Of a DNA stretch of 18,788 nt, positions 14,405 through 18,788 are shown piece after piece. Numbering within the stretch: position 1 is the first letter of the stretch; every line of letters begins with the position of its first letter. Origin of the DNA: JABMRP01 sp964444795 (lineage in GTDB: Bacteria > Planctomycetota > Planctomycetia > Pirellulales > Thermoguttaceae); NCBI GenBank assembly GCA_964444795.1, contig CAYUIQ010000181.1:1-18788 (forward strand), given 5' to 3'. The notes below the pieces were generated by a model that was not told the DNA's origin, searched no databases, and worked only from the letters and a program-made list of their open reading frames with translations. The position numbers and the translations under genes were made by a program.

Positions 14405-14905
14405 TTACCCCGGCGTCCGCTCAACGGACCGGCCGGCCTCTCGATACACCAGTGCGAAGAGGTCTCGCATTTCCTGCTTCACCAGTTGGTCGGTCCCCGC
14501 CCGCCTCGGATCGGTTTCCGCCAGATTGAATCGCTCCAACACCAATCGGGCCGTAACCACCGTCTCACCGTCTACCGCACCCTGCGTCTTGAACTTCACC
14601 AGGCGCTCGCCCCAGTCGACCACGTCGCAGGTGACCGCGAGCGTTTGACCGGGTTCGACGAAATTGCCGTACTTGACGTTCCTCGCCTCCTTCAAGACGA
14701 CCATCGCGTGGGCGAAATTCTCCGTCCGGCGAATCAACCACGCCGCGGCCTGCGTCATGGCCTCCAGCATCAACACCCCCGGCATCACGGGAAAGCCCGG
14801 AAAGTGATCCCCCAAATACTCCTCGGCCATCGACAAGCTTTTCACGCCCGTCACCTTCTTGCCGGGGTCGAGCTCGACGATCTGGTCAATCAGGGTGAAG
14901 CGCAT
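14405..14905 (-). CDS. fabZ: Hotdog-fold 3-hydroxyacyl-ACP dehydratase, first copy
   Basis: A 166-residue FabZ-like protein and the first gene of the minus-strand operon. The signature DHFPGFPVMPGVLMLEAMTQ holds His34 and Glu48. The tail after about residue 130 (ETDPRRAGTDQLVKQEMRDLF) is longer than in usual FabZ. No Shine-Dalgarno is visible before ATG 14905 (the upstream bases read CCAGTCTCCCC). This ATG fits the family N-terminus (MRFTLIDQIVELDPG) and aligns exactly with the second copy. The operon lacks visible fabD, fabH and fabI genes, so it would rely on enzymes encoded elsewhere or make a product that is not fully reduced. Confidence 0.9.
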   Translation of the reverse strand: MRFTLIDQIVELDPGKKVTGVKSLSMAEEYLGDHFPGFPVMPGVLMLEAMTQAAAWLIRRTENFAHAMVVLKEARNVKYGNFVEPGQTLAVTCDVVDWGERLVKFKTQGAVDGETVVTARLVLERFNLAETDPRRAGTDQLVKQEMRDLFALVYREAGRSVERTPG

Positions 14906-14989
14906 GGGGAGACTGGTGGCAAGTCAGGGCGAAGGAGAAAACATCCACACCGGGAGGGTCCAGGCAAGCCGGCAAGATTCAAGCCCTAC

Positions 14990-15018
14990 AGTATAACTTT
15001 CCTGGCAGCCCTTCACAA
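14990..15018 (-). promoter_or_regulatory. Likely sigma-70-type promoter of the fab operon
   Basis: On the minus strand, TTGTGA (15018-15013) and TATACT (14995-14990) are separated by 17 bases. They match TTGACA/TATAAT at 4 and 5 of 6 positions. Transcription would start near 14983, giving a leader of about 78 bases before the first dehydratase. Confidence 0.45.
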
Positions 15019-15258
15019 CCGGGGACATCGACAACCGTCTGTTGATCGTAACCCGCTACGATGCAATGGTTTACTGTTTTTCGGGCGGAGGCAAGCCGGT
15101 CGGAGAATCCACCCGAATTCCACCCACTGGATGGGGACGACTCGGGAGTTCACCTCCTCGCCCGTCTGCCGTTTTGGCAGGTTGCCCAGCGACGGCAGGA
15201 GTGGGGCCACCGGCGCAACATCTTTGGCTGCCACGGATTACCGTTGGGACGATCGGTT

Positions 15259-15274
15259 TGGCACGCGCTTTGCT
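15259..15274 (+). promoter_or_regulatory. Sigma-54 promoter of hsp20
   Basis: TGGCACG-CGCT-TTGCT, preceded by T. The -24 GG (15260-15261) and -12 GC (15272-15273) are ten bases apart, as sigma-54 requires. It matches YTGGCACGRNNNTTGCW at all defined positions except the R. Transcription would start near 15285, leaving a leader of about 86 bases. Confidence 0.75.
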
Positions 15275-15370
15275 GTTTTTCACAGGCGTGGCTGTCGCGA
15301 GCTTCGTACGAGCGGCAACCGCGATACGCTTACCGATGTCAGATCGCATTTTTCGCGAAGGAGGATCAGC

Positions 15371-15814
15371 ATGATTTTTCGATACAACACACCGTTGCCA
15401 TTGGCCCGATGGGACGAGCCAATAAATCGGCTCTTGGGCAGCTTCTTCGACCCGTCGCCCTTGCCTCGGACGCATCGTGCCGCCGGGCCCGCCGCCGTGG
15501 CCTGGGAAGACGGCGAGGCACTGTACGTCGAACTCGAGATTCCGGGGGTCAAGAACGAGCAGATCGATCTCTCGGTCGCCGATGGCAAACTGACCGTCAA
15601 GGTTGAGCCGCCGCCAGAAGCGGAATCCGAAGACCGGGGGGAGCGCTACTTGCGTCGCGAACGTCGGGCCGGCAATCTTGGCCGGGTCTTCGATCTACCC
15701 GCGGAGATCGACACGACCGCTGTGGAAGCGTCGCTCGTCGATGGTGTGCTGACGATCACTCTGCCCAAGGCCGAGGCGGCAAAACCGCGGAAAATTAGCG
15801 TACGAGCCGGCTGA
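15371..15814 (+). CDS. Small heat-shock protein, Hsp20 family
   Basis: A 147-residue ATP-independent chaperone that holds unfolding proteins in the cytoplasm. The alpha-crystallin domain runs from about residue 42 to 133 (VAWEDGEALYVELEIPGVKNEQIDLS at its start), with the family motif GVLTITLPK at 125-133. The C-terminal IxV-type anchor is KISV (141-144). The N-terminal arm is short and aromatic (MIFRYNTPLPLARWDEPINRLL). AAGGAGG at 15358-15364, six bases before ATG 15371, is a very strong ribosome site and rules out the longer upstream reading. It appears to be a single-gene unit under the sigma-54 promoter at 15259. I see no CIRCE element. Confidence 0.95.
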   Translation: MIFRYNTPLPLARWDEPINRLLGSFFDPSPLPRTHRAAGPAAVAWEDGEALYVELEIPGVKNEQIDLSVADGKLTVKVEPPPEAESEDRGERYLRRERRAGNLGRVFDLPAEIDTTAVEASLVDGVLTITLPKAEAAKPRKISVRAG

Positions 15815-16053
15815 GGCGGGGAATACCGAGAGACGACCCCTTGGCCGTCCCAGGAGTCGCGCGATTCGGCCCCTTTCGGGCCCGTGGCATGTTCGGGCTC
15901 GTTTCGGGGCCGGTTTCGTCGGGTTTTGGCCCTAGCTGTCCGCTCTTCCGGCGGTGCCGAGCAGCAAGAACCGCTGGTCGGTGGCCGCGTCAGACGGTAC
16001 ACTAGTTTGATAGGAACATGGCGCACGATCCGAGCGGGCGAGGGAGGAAATTG

Positions 16054-16509
16054 ATGTTTTGTCGTGGAGTTCTAGGGGCAACGACCGCGGACGCCAATAC
16101 CAGCGAGAAGATTCTCGAGGCCACGCGTCAGTTGCTGGCTCTGATGATTCGGCAGAACGATGTCCGCTCGGAGGACGTGGCCAGCGCGATTTTCTCGACC
16201 ACACCCGATCTCGACGCGGAATTTCCCGCCCTGGCCGCTCGCCAACTCGGCTTGCTCGACGTGGCCCTGATGTGCGTGCATGAACTGGACGTTCCCAATT
16301 CGCTGCGCCGGTGTGTTCGCATCCTCTTGCACTGGAACACCGACAAACCGGCCGACGAGATCATCCACGTGTACATCAAGGACGCCCGGCAACTGCGGCC
16401 CGATTTGTGCAAGCTTCCGCCGGTCGACTGGGACGAACTCGAAGAGTGGATCGCCGCACACAGCAACCACGGAGCCAAGTCCAGCCGCCAACCGCCCCAA
16501 GATTCATAG
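16054..16509 (+). CDS. aroH: Chorismate mutase, AroH class
   Basis: A 151-residue monofunctional chorismate mutase of the trimeric AroH fold, turning chorismate into prephenate for Phe and Tyr synthesis. It matches B. subtilis AroH along most of its length from memory: GATTADANTSEKIL, TTPDLDAEFPALAARQLG, CVHELDVPNSLRRCVRILLHWNTD, IIHVYIKDARQLRPDL. The active-site positions equivalent to Arg63, Cys75, Glu78, Arg90 and Tyr108 are kept (Arg63, Cys74, Glu77, Arg89, Tyr107). Arg7 is Leu7 (CRGVLGATT where RGIRGATT is expected). The tail after about residue 126 is longer. GGAGG at 16043-16047, six bases before ATG 16054, sets the start. It stands alone and is convergent with the ABC gene. Confidence 0.9.
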   Translation: MFCRGVLGATTADANTSEKILEATRQLLALMIRQNDVRSEDVASAIFSTTPDLDAEFPALAARQLGLLDVALMCVHELDVPNSLRRCVRILLHWNTDKPADEIIHVYIKDARQLRPDLCKLPPVDWDELEEWIAAHSNHGAKSSRQPPQDS

Positions 16510-16511
16510 AT

Positions 16512-16535
16512 CCCCTCTTTTCAACGGACTGTTAG
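16512..16535 (+). repeat. Dispersed short repeat, copy 2
   Basis: CCCCTCTTTTCAACGGACTG followed by TTAG, a diverged copy of the element at 51-73. It fills the 22-base gap between the convergent aroH and ABC genes and includes the stop codon of the latter (16534-16532). Its place at the shared 3' ends is compatible with a transcript-end role, but no stem is obvious. Confidence 0.45.
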
Positions 16536-18538
16536 GCGCTCTCGCGGAACTCCTGAAAGTGGATCCGGTAGAGCCGGGCGTAGAGGGGGCACCGCGCAAT
16601 CAATTCCTCGTGGGAACCGACGTCCAGAATGCGCCCCGATTCCATCACCACGATTCGATCGGCCATGGCCAGCATGCCCATGCGATGGGTGATCAACAGG
16701 GTGGTCCGGCGGCCGATGAAGGGTTCCAGTGCCCGTTGGATCGACTGCTCGCTTTCAGGATCGATCTGGGAGGTCACCTCATCCAAGAGCAGGATGGCCG
16801 GGTCGCGCAGAATCGCCCGGGCCAGAGCGATGCGCTGGCGCTGACCTCCGGAGAGCCGTCCCCCTTGCGAGCCGACGACCGTCTCGTATCCATCGGGCAG
16901 ATCGCGCTCGATGAACCCGTGGGCGCCTGCCTGCCTCGCGGCCTGATGGACCTGAGCGAGGGTGGCGTCGGGCGATCCGTAGCGGATGTTGTTCAGCACC
17001 GTGTCGTCGAACAGCAGCGTCTCCTGGGTGACCAAGCCGATCTGCCTTCGGAGGTCGCGAATCCGGCAGTCGGTAATCGCGACGCCGTCCAGACGGATCG
17101 TGCCATCGGTGGGATCGGCAAATCTGGGGATGAGGCTCAACAGGGTGCTCTTTCCACAACCGTTGGGACCGACGATGGCGATCGTTTCGCCGAAGGCGAT
17201 CCGCAGGGAGACCTGCTTCAAAACGGGGCTATCCGCACGGTAGTTGAAGTCGACGTTGTCCAACACCAGATCCTGTCCGTGACGCGGCAAGGGCAGTGCC
17301 TGCCGCGGATCGCGCACGGCCGGTTCGCGATTGAGCCGGTCGTAGATGCGGTCGGCGGCGGCCGCGCCCCGCTGAAGACGCGTAAAGACGTCGGAGAGCT
17401 TGCGCGCGGGATCGGCCGCTCCGGCCAGTAATGCGTAGAAGACCAACAGCGCCCCGAGGCTCAGCGGACGGGGAGTCATGCGAACGCCCAGTAGGTGGGT
17501 TTCTCCGTTAATCACCAGATAGGCCCCGGCCAGCAGGGCCAGGGAGATCGTGATGATGCCCATCACTTCGGTCAACGGGTGTGAGAGGGAATTGTAGCCG
17601 GCGATGCGCATCGCTTTTCGGTAGTATTGCTTGCTGGTGTTGTGGAAGCGGTTGCGTTCGTGGCGTTCCATGGTGAACGCCTTGACGATCTTGATACCGC
17701 GAAACGTTTCTTCCAGCGTGTTGTAGATCAGGGCCATTTCTTCCATCGCCCGACGGTTTGCCCGTTTCAGCGTCTTGGCCAGCCAGTTGACCAGCAGCCC
17801 GGCCAGCGGAGCCGCGACCAGCGACAGCAAGAGCAAACGCCAGCAGATCCAGCCGGCACCGATCAAGCAGGCGGCCATCTTCAACGGCTCGCGGACCAGC
17901 TTCCCGAACAGAGCGTTCAGCCCGTCGGAAATGCAGTTCATGTCGTTCGTGAACCGGCTCATCAGGTCGCTGGTGCCGTCGTCGCCGAAACTCTGCAGAT
18001 CCATCCGTAGCGTTCGCCGGTAGAACAGCTTGCGTAGATCGAACGCGGCAAGCTCTCCCAGCCGGGCAACGAGAATCGCGTGGCAAATAATCGCCAAATC
18101 TTTGACGATCGTACCCACAAGCAGAAATCCGACGACCAGGGCCAATGTTTGGAACGGATTGTCGGGCAGGTAGCGGTTGATATAGGGTTGCAGGCGGCGC
18201 CTGGCGTCGGCCGCTCCGCGCTCGGCCTCGATTCGCGACTCGGCCAGACTGATCTCTGCTCGAATCTCCGATTGCTCCTGCTCGGAGGCCGTCTCCAGCC
18301 GGCCGTTCAATTCGGCGAGCGCCTCGGCCTCCTTGGCGATCGCTGCTTCCGCTTCGTCGATCTCCGTCTGGACCCATGTCTGGAGCGACTGTCCCTTGAA
18401 GGCGACCTCGACGAAGGGGTAGGCCGTCCCGATATTGGCTCCCCAGAGGGCGGCGACCGCCAGAGCGGCAACCATCGAGACGATCACGGTAAGTTTGTAA
18501 CGGAGCGCAAGGCGAATGACGTGGCCGAAATTCTTCAT
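16532..18538 (-). CDS. ABC exporter, single-chain half transporter (MsbA-like)
   Basis: A 668-residue half transporter with the membrane domain first and the ATPase last, expected to act as a homodimer in the inner membrane. The ATPase is complete: Walker A GPNGCGKST with Lys463, signature LSGGQ (562-566), Walker B ILLLDE with Glu587, and switch His618 in ITHR. The first membrane helix is at about 15-35 and the second at about 131-152. Between them lie about 80 residues (49-127) rich in Glu, Ala and Arg that look like a helical hairpin outside the membrane, where MsbA has only a short loop. The start is ATG 18538 (MKNFGHVIRLALRYK); upstream in-frame sequence does not look like protein of this family, and the ribosome site is weak. 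Substrates could be lipids or peptides; no neighbour tells which. Confidence 0.88.
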   Translation of the reverse strand: MKNFGHVIRLALRYKLTVIVSMVAALAVAALWGANIGTAYPFVEVAFKGQSLQTWVQTEIDEAEAAIAKEAEALAELNGRLETASEQEQSEIRAEISLAESRIEAERGAADARRRLQPYINRYLPDNPFQTLALVVGFLLVGTIVKDLAIICHAILVARLGELAAFDLRKLFYRRTLRMDLQSFGDDGTSDLMSRFTNDMNCISDGLNALFGKLVREPLKMAACLIGAGWICWRLLLLSLVAAPLAGLLVNWLAKTLKRANRRAMEEMALIYNTLEETFRGIKIVKAFTMERHERNRFHNTSKQYYRKAMRIAGYNSLSHPLTEVMGIITISLALLAGAYLVINGETHLLGVRMTPRPLSLGALLVFYALLAGAADPARKLSDVFTRLQRGAAAADRIYDRLNREPAVRDPRQALPLPRHGQDLVLDNVDFNYRADSPVLKQVSLRIAFGETIAIVGPNGCGKSTLLSLIPRFADPTDGTIRLDGVAITDCRIRDLRRQIGLVTQETLLFDDTVLNNIRYGSPDATLAQVHQAARQAGAHGFIERDLPDGYETVVGSQGGRLSGGQRQRIALARAILRDPAILLLDEVTSQIDPESEQSIQRALEPFIGRRTTLLITHRMGMLAMADRIVVMESGRILDVGSHEELIARCPLYARLYRIHFQEFRESA

Positions 18539-18666
18539 CGACGGTCCATCCCTGGGTCGGCGGGAACCGGACTTCCTGTCCGGCGAGAGCACGGGAAGGC
18601 GTTCTTTTAGCAAATCCGGCCGACTTGGCCAAGATCGGTGCCGCCGTTTCGGAAAAAAGGCACGCG

Positions 18667-18680
18667 CAAATCGCGATTTG
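18667..18680. repeat. Perfect 14-base palindrome upstream of the ABC gene
   Basis: CAAATCGCGATTTG is a perfect palindrome, flanked by GCG on the left and AGCGC on the right. It lies about 130 bases upstream of the ABC start, in a gene-free stretch, so it could be an operator site. There is no other support. Confidence 0.35.
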
Positions 18681-18704
18681 AGCGCCGCTGGATCGCTGGC
18701 AGTC

Positions 18705-18730
18705 GTTAGCAGCCTGTTGAAAAAGGGGGA
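18705..18730 (-). repeat. Dispersed short repeat, copy 3
   Basis: On the minus strand it reads TCCCCCTTTTTCAAC then AGGCTGCTAAC, a close match to 51-73 but inverted. It sits directly before the partial palindromic element that begins at 18739. Confidence 0.55.
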
Positions 18731-18738
18731 TTTGTGAA

Positions 18739-18788
18739 GGGTGCCTGGCGGTCGAGCGTAGCGAGCCCCCAGAAAACGCGGTTCTGGG
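18739..18788. repeat. Partial copy of the large palindromic element
   Basis: It shares GGGTGCCTGG, GGTCGAG and CGAGCCCCCAG with the left arm of 7492-7538. The stem CCCAGAA (18768-18774) pairs with TTCTGGG (18782-18788) around a 7-base loop, and the right arm continues past the window end. Copy 1 has extra bases in the middle of the arm. Confidence 0.6.

Larger units (their letters stand above)
14906..15370. other. Intergenic region between divergent fab operon and hsp20
   Basis: 465 bases with no convincing gene. It holds the predicted minus-strand promoter of the fab operon (14990-15018), a small inverted repeat CTGCC-GTTTT-GGCAG (15166-15180) and the predicted sigma-54 promoter of hsp20 (15259-15274). 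The rest shows no clear feature. A sigma-54 activator site would be expected upstream of 15259, but I cannot point to a convincing one. Confidence 0.6.

Noticed and set aside
15042..15062. TTGATC and TACGAT as a promoter for hsp20
   Set aside because: They are only 9 bases apart; the sigma-54 element is far better.
14384..15370. Upstream extension of the Hsp20 frame
   Set aside because: It crosses the dehydratase gene on the other strand and the sigma-54 promoter, and a strong ribosome site marks ATG 15371.
15844..15900. GGCCC-CTTTC-GGGCC hairpin after hsp20
   Set aside because: Five pairs and no T run; could be chance in GC-rich DNA.
16018..16053. Earlier ATG for the chorismate mutase
   Set aside because: The extra 12 residues do not match the family, and GGAGG sits right before ATG 16054.
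1..18788. CRISPR array, tRNA, rRNA or transposase gene
   Set aside because: No regularly spaced repeats, no cloverleaf or rRNA-like stretch, and no transposase or integrase domain was seen.

Overview
The window looks like chromosomal DNA from a high-GC planctomycete, probably of the Pirellulales type. This is inferred from gene content, because no rRNA or other taxonomic marker is present. The pointers are an ECF sigma factor overlapping a FecR-like anti-sigma gene by ATGA, a MoeA fused to a periplasmic-binding domain, paired secreted M14 proteins with DxDxDG loops, an acyl carrier protein with a large insertion, and short dispersed repeats. I see no tRNA, rRNA, CRISPR array, transposase or phage gene.

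Layout. (1) 230-3489 (+): an ECF sigma factor, a FecR-like membrane anti-sigma module joined in frame to a full serpin, and a secreted ecotin. Both inhibitors have a basic residue at the predicted P1 site (Lys, Arg), so this looks like a sigma-controlled operon of two unrelated serine protease inhibitors. (2) 3602-7406 (+): molybdenum cofactor genes moeA, moeA fused to a binding-protein domain, and mobA, tightly spaced. The first moeA has a hairpin that covers its ribosome binding site. (3) 7635-11212 (+): two secreted M14-type proteins. The second keeps all zinc and catalytic residues; the first has lost most of them. A 47-bp-arm inverted repeat lies in the leader of the first. (4) 14905-11219 (-): a five-gene type II fatty acid/polyketide-like operon (dehydratase, ketoreductase, ACP, second dehydratase, ketosynthase) behind a plausible sigma-70-type promoter. 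(5) 15371-15814 (+): an Hsp20 small heat-shock protein with a near-perfect sigma-54 promoter. (6) 16054-16509 (+): an AroH-type chorismate mutase with one active-site arginine replaced. (7) 18538-16532 (-): a single-chain ABC exporter with a long extracytoplasmic helical insertion. The ends of the window carry dispersed repeats and palindromes.

How it works together. In the first operon the sigma factor would be held by the membrane FecR-like module, and its release would raise its own operon, including the serpin and ecotin. The serpin also has its own ribosome binding site and signal peptide inside the fused gene, so free secreted serpin may be made as well as the fused form. The best candidate for an undescribed system is this sigma/anti-sigma-serpin/ecotin operon. 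The pseudo-peptidase/peptidase pair and the ACP-insertion cluster come next.
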